DNA of 14,209 bases from Coxiellaceae bacterium (lineage in GTDB: Bacteria; Pseudomonadota; Gammaproteobacteria; Coxiellales; Coxiellaceae): positions 1 through 14,209 of the forward strand of contig JABABC010000120.1 in NCBI GenBank assembly GCA_014238445.1. Direction: 5' to 3'. Of this stretch, positions 6,569-14,209 are shown piece after piece. Every line of letters begins with the position of its first letter. Positions within the stretch are counted from its first letter, which is position 1. The position numbers were made by a program, and so were the translations under genes. The notes under the pieces are model-generated. The model ran no database searches and was not told the DNA's origin. It saw only the letters and a list, made by a program, of their open reading frames with translations.

Positions 6569-8101
6569 TTATTCAGCCTTAGTCTTCTTCGAACGCAACA
6601 ATGGAAACAAGATCACATCACGAATGGAGGGCGAATCGGTGAATAACATCACCATGCGATCGATACCAATGCCTTCACCCGCGGTTGGCGGCAACCCATA
6701 TTCCAATGCGGCAATGTAGTCTTCATCAAAACCCATCGCTTCATCATCACCCGCCTCACGATCAGCTAACTGTTGGCGAAAACGTTCCGCTTGATCATCA
6801 GGATCATTTAACTCTGAAAAACCATTGGCAATTTCCATACCACCAATATAGAGCTCAAAACGATCCGTAATAAAAGGATCGTGATCATTCGCACGCGCAA
6901 GCGGTGAGACCTCTTTAGGAAACTCTGTGATGAAAGTGGGTTGAATTAATTGATCCTCGACCAAGACTTCAAACAGCTCCATGTGTAACTTACCTAAACC
7001 CATAGCGTCCGTGACCTTCACACCATGTAGTGTTGCGATGGCGGCTGCTTGATCTTGATTCATCAGTTCAGCTTCAGTTATCTCGGGATGGTAATGCATG
7101 ATCGAGGCTTTCATGCTCATACGTACAAACGATTGCGAAAAATCAATCTCACCACCTTGCCAAGGACAACGTGGACTACCCAATACGGTGGTTGTTAGAT
7201 GTTGAAACAATGCCTCAGTAAAATCCATCATATCGGTGTAATCTGCAAATGCTTGGTAAAACTCTAACATAGTGAACTCGGGATTATGCCGCGCAGAAAT
7301 CCCTTCATTACGAAAGTTACGATTGATTTCATACACGCGCTCAATGCCGCCAACAACCAAACGTTTTAAATACAGTTCTGGTGCAATCCGCAAATACAAT
7401 GACATGTCCATCGCATTATGATGGGTAATAAATGGCTTCGCGATTGCACCACCCGCTTGCGCTTGCATCATGGGTGTTTCCACTTCGCAAAAGTCATGAT
7501 CATCGAAATAACGGCGCATGCCCGCAATGAGCGCTGAACGCACACGAAAGATATCCCGTGTTTTTTCATTCACCATCAGATCTAAATAACGCTGACGATA
7601 ACGCTGCTCTTGATCAGCTAAACCATGGTATTTATCCGGCAGTGGTCTCAACGATTTCGTCAATAATCGTATCTCAGAGACTTTCACTGACAATTCGCCC
7701 GTCTTGGTTTTAAATAACACACCACGTGCACCCACAATATCGCCCAAGTCCCATTGTTTAAATTGTGCATAATCCCCTTCAGGCAAGGTATCACGAGTCA
7801 CATAGAGTTGAATGCGGCCTGACATATCTTGAAGCGTCGCAAAGCTCGCTTTACCCATCACACGACGCAACATCATACGCCCTGCCACAACAACAGAAAC
7901 AGGTGTCGCTTCTAGTGCTTCCTTATCTTTCTCATCAAAAGCTTGATGCAAGGTAGCCGCAACATCTTCACGCTTAAAATCATTCGGGAAGGCCTGGGAA
8001 GATGACTCATTCAATGCCGCCAACTTCTGTCGACGCTGCTGCACTTGCTCATTATAGGAAGGTAACACTTTATTTGAGTCTGCTGTATCGCTGCTAGTCA
8101 C
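6569..8101 (-). CDS. lysS: Lysyl-tRNA synthetase, class II
   Basis: Charges tRNA-Lys with lysine using ATP in the cytoplasm. The 510 residues match the family (E. coli LysS is 505). An OB-fold anticodon-binding domain spans about residues 67-145. The catalytic domain shows motif 1 around FCEVETPMMQ (204-213), motif 2 FRNEGISARHNPEFTMLE (263-280) and motif 3 GEGIGIDRMVMLF near residue 475. The start is GTG 8101, with GGGGA about 5 bases upstream; no in-frame ATG fits the family N-terminus better. In many gammaproteobacteria it follows prfB in one transcript, but here a gene on the other strand separates them and lysS has its own promoter. Confidence 0.97.
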   Translation of the reverse strand: MTSSDTADSNKVLPSYNEQVQQRRQKLAALNESSSQAFPNDFKREDVAATLHQAFDEKDKEALEATPVSVVVAGRMMLRRVMGKASFATLQDMSGRIQLYVTRDTLPEGDYAQFKQWDLGDIVGARGVLFKTKTGELSVKVSEIRLLTKSLRPLPDKYHGLADQEQRYRQRYLDLMVNEKTRDIFRVRSALIAGMRRYFDDHDFCEVETPMMQAQAGGAIAKPFITHHNAMDMSLYLRIAPELYLKRLVVGGIERVYEINRNFRNEGISARHNPEFTMLEFYQAFADYTDMMDFTEALFQHLTTTVLGSPRCPWQGGEIDFSQSFVRMSMKASIMHYHPEITEAELMNQDQAAAIATLHGVKVTDAMGLGKLHMELFEVLVEDQLIQPTFITEFPKEVSPLARANDHDPFITDRFELYIGGMEIANGFSELNDPDDQAERFRQQLADREAGDDEAMGFDEDYIAALEYGLPPTAGEGIGIDRMVMLFTDSPSIRDVILFPLLRSKKTKAE

Positions 8102-8133
8102 GTGGATCCCCGTATTGCCATCAAAAGAAGGGT

Positions 8134-8162
8134 ATCATAGCGAAGCACGGTAGCAATCACAA
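8134..8162 (-). promoter_or_regulatory. Candidate lysS promoter
   Basis: On the minus strand TTGTGA (8157-8162, 4 of 6) and TATGAT (8134-8139, 5 of 6) are 17 bases apart. Initiation near 8127 would give a leader of about 26 bases before GTG 8101. This fits lysS being separated from prfB. Confidence 0.55.
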
Positions 8163-8224
8163 CTCAACTGCTATCGACTCAACCCATTTTCTCAAACAAA
8201 ATCAAACCCGACTCTGGAAGCAAC

Positions 8225-8253
8225 TTGATCACCTCCTGACTTTCAGAGATACT
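8225..8253 (+). promoter_or_regulatory. Weak candidate promoter for the HPP-family gene
   Basis: TTGATC (8225-8230) and GATACT (8248-8253) are 17 bases apart, each with 4 of 6 consensus matches. The ATG at 8285 lies 31 bases beyond the -10 box, with AGGT at 8273-8276 as ribosome binding site. Confidence 0.3.
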
Positions 8254-8284
8254 GACTAAACTATTGATTTATAGGTTTAACACC

Positions 8285-8800
8285 ATGCGATCTTTTTCTT
8301 ATCACCTGCACCGCTTTTTACAAATACTCATCACAACGGGCTTTATTTTACTCACACTCATCATTCTTAAACACTATTCAAGTGATCATCTATTCTGGGT
8401 AATTGGAGCCACATCCCTAGCATCCAGTGCCACCATCTTATTTTTAACACCAGACACAGTCAGCGCACAAAATAAACAATTTATGCTGAGCTATAGCATT
8501 GCTCTTATCATCACCTTATCCCTACGTGAACTTTTATCAGTGATCAGTGTTTACTCCACACTCGCACAACACTTCCAGCCCTTCACTCTCACGATCATCA
8601 TGATTTTTATTGCCATGCTGATCATCCTGTACCTTTTTTCATTACTGCACATCACGCACCCACCCGCCACCGGCATCGCCTTAGCCATGGCCGTTCATGA
8701 TCCAGGGTACCTTATCTTTGCTCTGCTACTCTGTCTTGCCCTGTTACTGGCCATTATCAAAACCGTATTAAAAAATTATCTAGAAAACATTGTGCAGTAA
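8285..8800 (+). CDS. HPP-family integral membrane protein
   Basis: A 171-residue, very hydrophobic protein with about five predicted membrane helices. The eponymous motif HPPATG is at residues 125-130. A family-like segment, GATSLASSATILFLTPDTV followed by SAQ, covers 41-62, resembling the GAS-x-x-L-L-F-x-x-P pattern of HPP proteins. Some members of the family have been linked to nitrite transport in plant chloroplasts and cyanobacteria, but the substrate here is unknown. ATG 8285 is preferred because AGGT is 8 bases upstream; a TTG at 8264 lacks a ribosome binding site. It is on the opposite strand from prfB and lysS and lies between them, so it is likely expressed independently. Confidence 0.75.
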   Translation: MRSFSYHLHRFLQILITTGFILLTLIILKHYSSDHLFWVIGATSLASSATILFLTPDTVSAQNKQFMLSYSIALIITLSLRELLSVISVYSTLAQHFQPFTLTIIMIFIAMLIILYLFSLLHITHPPATGIALAMAVHDPGYLIFALLLCLALLLAIIKTVLKNYLENIVQ

Positions 8801-8845
8801 GAACCCCACTCACTCCACCGTCAGCCAGGAATAAGACCTGAAACG

Positions 8846-9953
8846 CTATTCAGTGCTACCCTGCAATTTTAACGTTGCCTCAATAAATTGATCGATGTCA
8901 CCATCCAACACAGCTTGCGTGTTGGAGGTTTCAACATTCGTGCGTAAGTCTTTAATGCGGGAAGCATCTAATACATAAGAACGAATCTGACTACCCCAAC
9001 TGATATCAGACTTCGTCGCCTCTAAAGCTTGTTGATCAGCTTGCTTCTTTTGCATTTCGAATTCATATAACTTGGCTTTGAGTTGTTTCATCGCTTGCGC
9101 GCGGTTTTTATGTTGTGAGCGATCACTTTGACATTGCACCACAATCCCTGTGGGCTCATGCGTGAGACGAATGGCTGAGTCCGTTTTATTGACGTGCTGA
9201 CCTCCCGCACCACTGGCACGGTAGGTATCCGTACGAATGTCTGCAGGATTAATATCTATCTCAATGTCATCATCAATCTCAGGCGAGATAAAGACCGATG
9301 CAAAGGACGTATGACGTCGTGAACCTGAATCAAACGGGGATTTCCTCACCAATCGATGCACGCCCGTTTCGGTACGTAACCAGCCGTAGGCATATTCACC
9401 TTCCAGTCGAATCGTTGCACTTTTAATGCCTGCCACCTCGCCGGGAGAGACTTCCATTAACGTGGTTTTAAACCCATGCGCTTCACCCCATCGCAAGTAC
9501 ATCCGTAACAGCATCTCAGCCCAATCTTGCGCCTCAGTACCACCCGACCCTGACTGAATTTCTAAAAATGCATGATTAGCATCCATTTTACCCGAAAACA
9601 TGCGCTGAAATTCCATACGCTCTATTAAAGCCTGCACAGTATGCGTATCCGCTTCTATTTCATGAACGGTATCCGCGTCATTCTCACTATAAGCTAACTC
9701 TAATAGTTCGGCCGCCTCTTGCAAGCGAGCGTGTAAATCATCACTTCCATTCACCACACTTTCTAAGTGTGATTGCTCAACACCTAAGGCTTGAGCCTGT
9801 GCTTGATCATTCCATACATCGGGATTTTCTAATTCACGTTGAACTTCTAATAGACGCTGTGCCTTACCAGCATAGTCAAAGATACCCCCGAAGCGCTGTT
9901 AAACGTGCAGTTAAGTCCTGTAATAGTTCTCTCAGAGGATTAATTTCTAACAT
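8846..9953 (-). CDS. prfB: Peptide chain release factor 2, with programmed +1 frameshift
   Basis: RF2 recognises UGA and UAA stop codons and triggers peptide release. Reading starts at ATG 9953, runs 25 codons to CTT, meets in-frame UGA (9876-9878) and resumes in the +1 frame as DYAGKAQRLLEVQRELENPD, giving 368 residues (E. coli 365). With this reconstruction the codon-recognition tripeptide SPF is at 205-207 and the catalytic GGQ at 250-252, the same numbers as in E. coli. Residue 246 is Ala, the common form, not the Thr of E. coli K-12. Its first 7 bases overlap the end of dus, so translation is probably coupled. It is convergent with the HPP gene; no clear terminator lies in the 45 bases between them. 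Confidence 0.96.
9876..9889 (-). promoter_or_regulatory. prfB autoregulatory +1 frameshift site
   Basis: The minus strand reads GGGGG-TAT-CTT-TGA followed by C. The G-run pairs like a Shine-Dalgarno sequence with 16S rRNA 3 bases before the slippery CTT codon, and UGA is codon 26, as in E. coli. When RF2 is scarce, the ribosome shifts and makes more RF2; when RF2 is plentiful, it terminates. Confidence 0.95.
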
Positions 9954-10939
9954 AGTGTTTCCATTTCATACTGTGACAAGAGTAATGCCAATAATGCCTT
10001 TAAGTCAGATAGCGTGCTCAGCTGATTTTTCATGACCATGTGATGATCCGATAGTGTAACCATTGGAAAATAATACGCAACCAGTTTGCGCGCCTGCAAC
10101 AATGCCAAGCGCTCCCCTTCAATAGCCATCAAACCAGAAACATGCTGCAGCAATAACTCCCCTTGTTGGACTAAAGACACCGGAAACGATTGGCCTGTTT
10201 GATGCTCTTGAATCAACTGATGAAATAACCAGGGTCGGCCTAACCCAGCTCGAGCAATCATCACTCCCGCACACCCTGAAGCTTTCTGGGCTGCTTTTAA
10301 TGTTGCTAATGAATCGATATCGCCATTGGCAATCACCGGTATGGACACCCAATCCACCAATGGTCGAATGGCAGACCAACGTGCCGGCACATCATAGCGC
10401 TCTGTCCAATGTCGTGCATGCACAATTAAACCATCGGCACCTGCAGCGTTAATCGCTTCTGCTACTTGACGATTTGCCTCCATATCATCAGGCTCAATAC
10501 GAATTTTAACCGTTAACACCCGATCAGTAGCTTCACGCATGGCTTTGACACAACGATATAAATGTTCAGGATCACTCAATAAACGCGATCCCATCTTACG
10601 TTTTCGTATTTTAGGTTGAGGGCAACCACAATTCAGATCAATAATCTCAGCCCCCCAACCATCCACAATGGCGGTTGCCTTTGATAAAATATCAGGCTGA
10701 CTACCCGCCAATTGAACGGACCACACGGACTCACTGCTATCCCGCAAACGATATCGTGCTGGCTGGCTCGGTCGTTGAACAATGTTATGCGCTGACAGCA
10801 TTTCCGTGGTGCAATACCCCACACCCCCAAACTGCCACACTAGCTTTCTAAACGGTGCACAGCTATAGCCCGCTAATGGGCCCTGCAATAAAGAGCTAGA
10901 TAGGGTTAACGCACCCAATTGTAAGGGTTGATCAAGCAT
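9947..10939 (-). CDS. tRNA-dihydrouridine synthase (Dus family)
   Basis: FMN-dependent reductase that converts specific tRNA uridines to dihydrouridine. From ATG 10939 it is 330 residues. Visible are QGPLAGYSCAPFR (19-31), DLNCGCPQPK (101-110) with the presumed catalytic Cys106, VKIR (144-147) with the FMN-contacting Lys145, VHAR (173-176), PVIANGDI (201-208) and the phosphate-binding IARAGLGRPWLF (228-239). RKRKMGSRLL after the catalytic loop is basic. The motifs do not settle DusA, DusB or DusC, so no symbol is given. ATG 10939 has GAGAGAG just upstream and suits the family N-terminus; an ATG at 11011 would lie inside the preceding terminator. Its TAG (9947-9949) overlaps the prfB start. 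Confidence 0.9.
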   Translation of the reverse strand: MLDQPLQLGALTLSSSLLQGPLAGYSCAPFRKLVWQFGGVGYCTTEMLSAHNIVQRPSQPARYRLRDSSESVWSVQLAGSQPDILSKATAIVDGWGAEIIDLNCGCPQPKIRKRKMGSRLLSDPEHLYRCVKAMREATDRVLTVKIRIEPDDMEANRQVAEAINAAGADGLIVHARHWTERYDVPARWSAIRPLVDWVSIPVIANGDIDSLATLKAAQKASGCAGVMIARAGLGRPWLFHQLIQEHQTGQSFPVSLVQQGELLLQHVSGLMAIEGERLALLQARKLVAYYFPMVTLSDHHMVMKNQLSTLSDLKALLALLLSQYEMETLC

Positions 10940-10994
10940 GACTCTCTCACTCAACGATACTGTGGTGACTGCATCATACCGATATAATGCGGAT

Positions 10995-11022
10995 AAAAAA
11001 ATACCCAGCATAAGCTGGGTAT
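10995..11022 (-). terminator. Rho-independent terminator after the small membrane protein gene
   Basis: On the minus strand ATACCCAGC (11014-11022) pairs perfectly with GCTGGGTAT (11001-11009) around the loop TTAT, then a T tract follows (10995-11001). It ends transcription of the gene finishing at 11048 and separates it from dus. Confidence 0.9.
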
Positions 11023-11047
11023 CTGACAGTATCTTAACTTCGTCAGA

Positions 11048-11347
11048 TCAGTGATCTGATACCTCTGATTTTGCGTGACAACACCCAGACAACCAATTAT
11101 AGAGCCAAGCCAACACAACACCTGTGATAAAACCATCAATCAGGGCCCATACTAGCCCAATAATGATACCCCCAATCGTTAAACTAAAACCTACGTATAA
11201 AGAGGCAATAATCCCTAACCAAGGAAACCCAACTCCTAAAAAAATCGCTAATAAACTAATCAGCAGCAAAGTCAGCGCCCATAAAATAGCAATCGCAGCA
11301 CCTAGCGCACAAGGCTTCAATCGACACCCCGTATGACATGAACTCAT
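11048..11347 (-). CDS. Small holin-like integral membrane protein
   Basis: A 99-residue protein with two strongly hydrophobic segments, about residues 15-40 and 45-85. The C-terminal half (GGIIIGLVWALIDGF, then VVLAWLYNWLSG) resembles a family of small chromosomal membrane proteins often labelled bacteriophage holin in databases; no phage genes are nearby and lysis activity should not be assumed. Cys and His residues cluster at both ends (SSCHTGC near the start, SGCCH near the end), which might bind a metal or form disulfides. AAGGAG lies 6 bases before ATG 11347, and a strong terminator follows, so it behaves as a single well-expressed gene. Function unknown. Confidence 0.75.
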   Translation of the reverse strand: MSSCHTGCRLKPCALGAAIAILWALTLLLISLLAIFLGVGFPWLGIIASLYVGFSLTIGGIIIGLVWALIDGFITGVVLAWLYNWLSGCCHAKSEVSDH

Positions 11348-11462
11348 AACTAACTCCTTGTAATGAATGAAAAATCAATTGATCAACCTATAAAGCATAA
11401 CCTGTAACACGGTTAAATACAAAACACCCAAGCTGCCTCACCACAAAAAACCTCACGGACGA

Positions 11463-11939
11463 TCAACCACTGGCTATCAGCAACACCACATGGGCTGCGA
11501 TACCTTCACTACGCCCTAACGAACCCATTTTCTCATTAGTGGTCGCTTTAACACTCACTTGAGAGACCGGCAAGCCTACAATATCAGCTAAAGAACGACG
11601 AATATCGACCATATGCGGTGAAAATTTTGGCTCCTCTGCAATCAAAGTCGCATCGATATTGTGCACAATAAAAGATCGCTCGGTTAACAGGCCTAAAATA
11701 TACCGGACTAATACCGCACTATCGGCATTTTCGTATACTGAATCTGTATCAGGAAAATGTTGCCCTATATCGCCTAAAGCAGCAGCACCCAATAACGCAT
11801 CGCCCACGGCATGCAATAACACATCACCATCTGAATGTGCCACAAACGCTGCATGATGTGGAACCTTCATACCACCAACCATGATGTGGTCACCTTCACA
11901 AAATCGATGGGAATCATAACCAAATCCTACTCGCATCAT
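11463..11939 (-). CDS. ispF: 2-C-methyl-D-erythritol 2,4-cyclodiphosphate synthase
   Basis: Fifth step of the MEP isoprenoid pathway: cyclises CDP-methylerythritol 2-phosphate with release of CMP. From ATG 11939 it has 158 residues (E. coli 159). Zinc ligands are visible as Asp9 and His11 in GFGYDSHRF and His43 in HSDGDVLLHAVGDALLGA; GDIGQHFPDTD follows. The C-terminal KATTNEKMGSLGRSEGIA is the CDP-binding end. ATG 11939 forms an ATGA overlap with the ispD stop, and AGGAG stands 8 bases upstream; an upstream in-frame start at 11966 would lie inside ispD and extend past the family N-terminus. Last gene of ftsB-ispD-ispF; truD, which follows it in E. coli, is absent here. Confidence 0.96.
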   Translation of the reverse strand: MMRVGFGYDSHRFCEGDHIMVGGMKVPHHAAFVAHSDGDVLLHAVGDALLGAAALGDIGQHFPDTDSVYENADSAVLVRYILGLLTERSFIVHNIDATLIAEEPKFSPHMVDIRRSLADIVGLPVSQVSVKATTNEKMGSLGRSEGIAAHVVLLIASG

Positions 11940-12658
11940 GATGCTGTCTCCTGCTGTATATACCATTCCGCTAAAGCTAAATCTTCAGCGTGTGTGACTT
12001 TAATATTAGACGCATCACCCATGACCATGCGAGGTGACACCCCTTGACGCTCCATAGCACTCGCCTCATCCGTAATCGTCAGGCGATCACTGGGGGTTAA
12101 CGTGCTTAATGCGGCTTTCAACAAGCCATAACGAAACATTTGAGGAGTTTGTGCTTCCCATACACCGACACGTGATACCGTATTCTCTACCGCTTGTTCT
12201 GCACTCACCTGCTTTAACGTATGAGTGACTGGCATGCCCAACAAACCACCCACAGGGTCATGCTGACACTGGTCAATTAACCGTTGAATCGCTTGAGAAG
12301 GCAAACACGGTCGGGCAGCATCATGCACTAACACCCAATCATTTTCATCAGCTTGCCCTTCGAGTGCACACAACCCTTGCAACACCGAATCAACGCGCTG
12401 CTCACCACCGGTAGTGACCCATAACCGCCGAGGCTCTGAAGCATACACCGTTGACCAATACTGATCCTCAGGATGCACCACCACTACCACGGCTTCTATC
12501 AGTGGATGCTGCAAAAAGGTATCTAAGGTATGTCGAATGATAGGCAAACCACATAATGAAGCATACTGCTTAGGGCAATCAGCGCCGAAACGTTGCCCTA
12601 GACCCGCACCTGGAATAACCGCCCAAAACTTTTGTTGCTTATTAGAATCGGATTTCAA
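11936..12658 (-). CDS. ispD: 2-C-methyl-D-erythritol 4-phosphate cytidylyltransferase
   Basis: Third step of the MEP pathway: joins CTP and methylerythritol 4-phosphate to form CDP-methylerythritol. The 240 residues fit the family. The nucleotide-binding loop reads PGAGLGQRF (16-24), where most members have PAAG, so the first Ala is Gly, a mild change. PKQY (28-31) and VHDAARP are intact, as is the central GG-E-QRVDSVLQGL segment. It overlaps ftsB upstream and ispF downstream by 4 bases each, so the three genes are surely co-translated. The two MEP enzymes act in the same pathway, separated by IspE, which is not in the window. Confidence 0.96.
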   Translation of the reverse strand: MKSDSNKQQKFWAVIPGAGLGQRFGADCPKQYASLCGLPIIRHTLDTFLQHPLIEAVVVVVHPEDQYWSTVYASEPRRLWVTTGGEQRVDSVLQGLCALEGQADENDWVLVHDAARPCLPSQAIQRLIDQCQHDPVGGLLGMPVTHTLKQVSAEQAVENTVSRVGVWEAQTPQMFRYGLLKAALSTLTPSDRLTITDEASAMERQGVSPRMVMGDASNIKVTHAEDLALAEWYIQQETAS

Positions 12659-12930
12659 TCGTCAATAACCTGGTAAAACACTTCATGACGCTTAATCATA
12701 CCGAGCTCATTGCGAGCCTCTGCTTCAATCGCATGATGACCGCTTTTAAGTTGTTGAATATTAGCGAGCATGGCTTGATTACCTTCATGTAATACATGAT
12801 TTTTTTGCTCTAACTGTTGAATATCACCACTCAGGTCCCAAACACTAGCCACACCACCCGGCATAAACCACAGCTGGTACTGCATGAAAATCAGTGTTGC
12901 TATCAGGCCTGAGCCCAACCATCTTGCCAT
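12655..12930 (-). CDS. ftsB: Cell division protein FtsB
   Basis: Bitopic inner-membrane protein of the FtsQ-FtsB-FtsL divisome complex, needed to activate septal peptidoglycan synthesis. The 91-residue protein has a short cytoplasmic start, one membrane helix (about 5-22) and a periplasmic coiled coil (about 35-67, rich in Gln, Leu and Asn). It ends with the typical EARNELGMIKRHEVFYQVID segment. Length is slightly below E. coli FtsB (103). Its position between eno and ispD is the common gammaproteobacterial arrangement. The stop codon overlaps the ispD ATG. Confidence 0.93.
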   Translation of the reverse strand: MARWLGSGLIATLIFMQYQLWFMPGGVASVWDLSGDIQQLEQKNHVLHEGNQAMLANIQQLKSGHHAIEAEARNELGMIKRHEVFYQVIDD

Positions 12931-12990
12931 AATGCTCTCGTCATTATAAAAATCACAGTCTATTATGATCGATAATATATCAGAGACATT

Positions 12991-13011
12991 AAAAAAAACA
13001 GCTATTCAGCT
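12991..13011 (-). terminator. Weak terminator-like hairpin after eno
   Basis: On the minus strand AGCT-GAAT-AGCT, then G and eight T residues, follows the eno stop codon by 4 bases. The stem is only four pairs, so it would at most attenuate transcription into ftsB. Confidence 0.3.
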
Positions 13012-13015
13012 CATT

Positions 13016-14209
13016 TCACTCACTTTTTTCGCTTTGAGCAGCCCTTTCTTTCAACCCAGAAAATACCTGCATACCCGCATAAGGTGCATTCACACCCAAT
13101 TCTTGCTCGATTTTTAGCAATCGATTGTACTTAGCCACACGATCTGAGCGACACAAGGAACCGGTTTTAATTTGGCCTGCCGCTGTGGCCACCGCCAAAT
13201 CGGCAATCGTGACATCTTCTGTTTCACCGGATCGATGAGAAATGACAATGCCGTAGTCAGCCTGTTTAGCCAACCCAATCGCAGCCAAGGTTTCTGACAA
13301 TGTGCCAATTTGGTTGAACTTAATCAAAATAGCATTCGCCACCTGCTGCTCAATGCCTTGCGCGAATATTTTGGGGTTAGTCACAAACAAATCATCACCC
13401 ACCAACTGAACTTGATCACCTAAACGCTGAGTTAATAGAGACCAACCAGCCCAGTCCCCCTCATCTAAGCCATCTTCAATGGATAAAATCGGGTAATCGC
13501 GCACCCAAGTAGCCATCTTGTCAATCAGCGCTTCTGAACTCAACTGCAAATTCTCTGATGATAAATGGTAACTACCATCACGATAAAACTCTGAACTCGC
13601 ACAATCTAAACCTAAATAAATATCAGAACCTGCACGCAAGCCCACATCACTGATAGCTTCTAGAATGCATTCCATAGCCGCTTCATTGTTGGGTAAATCG
13701 GGTGCAAAACCACCCTCATCACCAACAGCCGTCACGAGTCCCTGTTGCACTAAGCGCTTTTTCAACGCATGAAAAATCTCAGCCCCGTAACGCAAAGCTT
13801 CTGAGAAAGACGGCGCACCCACTGGTAAAATCATGAATTCTTGAATGTCTAAATTATTGTTCGCATGCGCACCACCATTAATGATATTCATCATCGGTAC
13901 CGGCATGGTATAAGGGCCTTGACCACCCAAGTAACGGTACAAAGGCAATTGATGATCGGCCGCTGCTGCATGAGCCACTGCCAACGATGCGCCTAATATG
14001 GCATTCGCACCCAATTGACTTTTATTATCCGTACCATCGAGCTCCAACAGGGTCATATCAACTGTCTCTTGAATATCAGAGGCTTGGCCCACTAATGCCT
14101 GACGAATTGGACCATTCACATGCGACACCGCTTTCAACACCCCTTTACCACCATAACGTTTAGCATCTCCATCACGCAGCTCTAAGGCTTCACGCTTACC
14201 GGTAGAAGC
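13016..14209 (-). CDS. eno: Enolase (5' end missing at window edge)
   Basis: Glycolytic enzyme converting 2-phosphoglycerate to phosphoenolpyruvate with magnesium; in many bacteria also part of the RNA degradosome. The frame is open to the last base of the window, 397 residues, so about 35 N-terminal residues are missing compared with E. coli (432). The visible N-terminal edge is ASTGKREALELRDGD. Catalytic and metal-binding segments are present: the GDEGGFAPDL loop, LSIEDGLDEGDW, LVGDDLFVTN, the signature LIKFNQIGTLSETL and ISHRSGETED with SHRSGE intact. The end is polar (AAQSEKSE). It is upstream of ftsB on the same strand with an 85-base gap. Confidence 0.98.
   Translation of the reverse strand, partial: ASTGKREALELRDGDAKRYGGKGVLKAVSHVNGPIRQALVGQASDIQETVDMTLLELDGTDNKSQLGANAILGASLAVAHAAAADHQLPLYRYLGGQGPYTMPVPMMNIINGGAHANNNLDIQEFMILPVGAPSFSEALRYGAEIFHALKKRLVQQGLVTAVGDEGGFAPDLPNNEAAMECILEAISDVGLRAGSDIYLGLDCASSEFYRDGSYHLSSENLQLSSEALIDKMATWVRDYPILSIEDGLDEGDWAGWSLLTQRLGDQVQLVGDDLFVTNPKIFAQGIEQQVANAILIKFNQIGTLSETLAAIGLAKQADYGIVISHRSGETEDVTIADLAVATAAGQIKTGSLCRSDRVAKYNRLLKIEQELGVNAPYAGMQVFSGLKERAAQSEKSE

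Noticed and set aside
10940..11011. Longer start for dus at ATG 11011
   Set aside because: The ATG lies inside the hairpin of a Rho-independent terminator, and the extra residues are not typical of the Dus family.
11048..11347. Prophage or lysis module suggested by the holin-like protein
   Set aside because: No endolysin, spanin, integrase or structural gene is nearby, and the neighbours are all housekeeping genes.
12943..12948. Perfect TATAAT on the minus strand just before ftsB
   Set aside because: No matching -35 box is present, and the start point would leave only about 6 bases before ATG, too short for the ribosome binding site; probably chance in AT-rich DNA.
1..14209. CRISPR array, toxin-antitoxin pair, defence island or tRNA gene
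   Set aside because: I read through both strands and saw no regularly spaced repeats, no cloverleaf-like sequence and no defence-type genes; the intergenic space is accounted for by the listed features.

Overview
The window is a mostly housekeeping chromosomal segment of a gammaproteobacterium with moderate to low GC. The evidence is the gene order ffh-rpsP-rimM-trmD-rplS, the eno-ftsB-ispD-ispF cluster, a class II lysS near prfB, and an RF2 whose landmark residues number exactly as in Escherichia coli once its programmed frameshift is applied. The genus cannot be named from the sequence alone. I see no tRNA, rRNA, CRISPR array, intact insertion sequence or phage module.

Layout. Positions 1-2384 (+ strand) hold the end of ffh and the ribosomal/tRNA-modification operon rpsP-rimM-trmD-rplS, closed by a strong terminator at 2400-2439 that works in both directions. 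A minus-strand MFS transporter (2459-3847) is divergent from ygfZ (4025-4936, +). A gene-poor stretch at 4937-5725 holds a degenerate small secreted-protein gene on the minus strand and a few hairpins. Next come a minus-strand YbhB/PEBP-like lipoprotein gene whose signal peptide is broken by one base, then lysS (-), an HPP-family membrane protein (+), and prfB (-) with the classic UGA frameshift site. prfB overlaps the upstream dus gene by 7 bp. Further right are a small holin-like membrane protein with its own terminator, the ispF, ispD and ftsB genes joined by 4-bp overlaps (all -), and a 5'-truncated eno (-) at the window edge.

Function. The left operon joins membrane targeting (Ffh), ribosomal proteins S16 and L19, 30S maturation (RimM) and tRNA m1G37 methylation (TrmD). 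The right half adds tRNA dihydrouridylation, peptide release, lysyl-tRNA charging, two steps of the MEP isoprenoid pathway, a divisome protein and glycolytic enolase. YgfZ supports iron-sulfur enzymes.

The unusual points are local: two neighbouring exported-protein genes with single-base lesions in their signal peptides, an Ala-rich extension on S16, an HPP gene placed between prfB and lysS, and a possible leaderless ygfZ transcript. I found no convincing undescribed multi-gene system.
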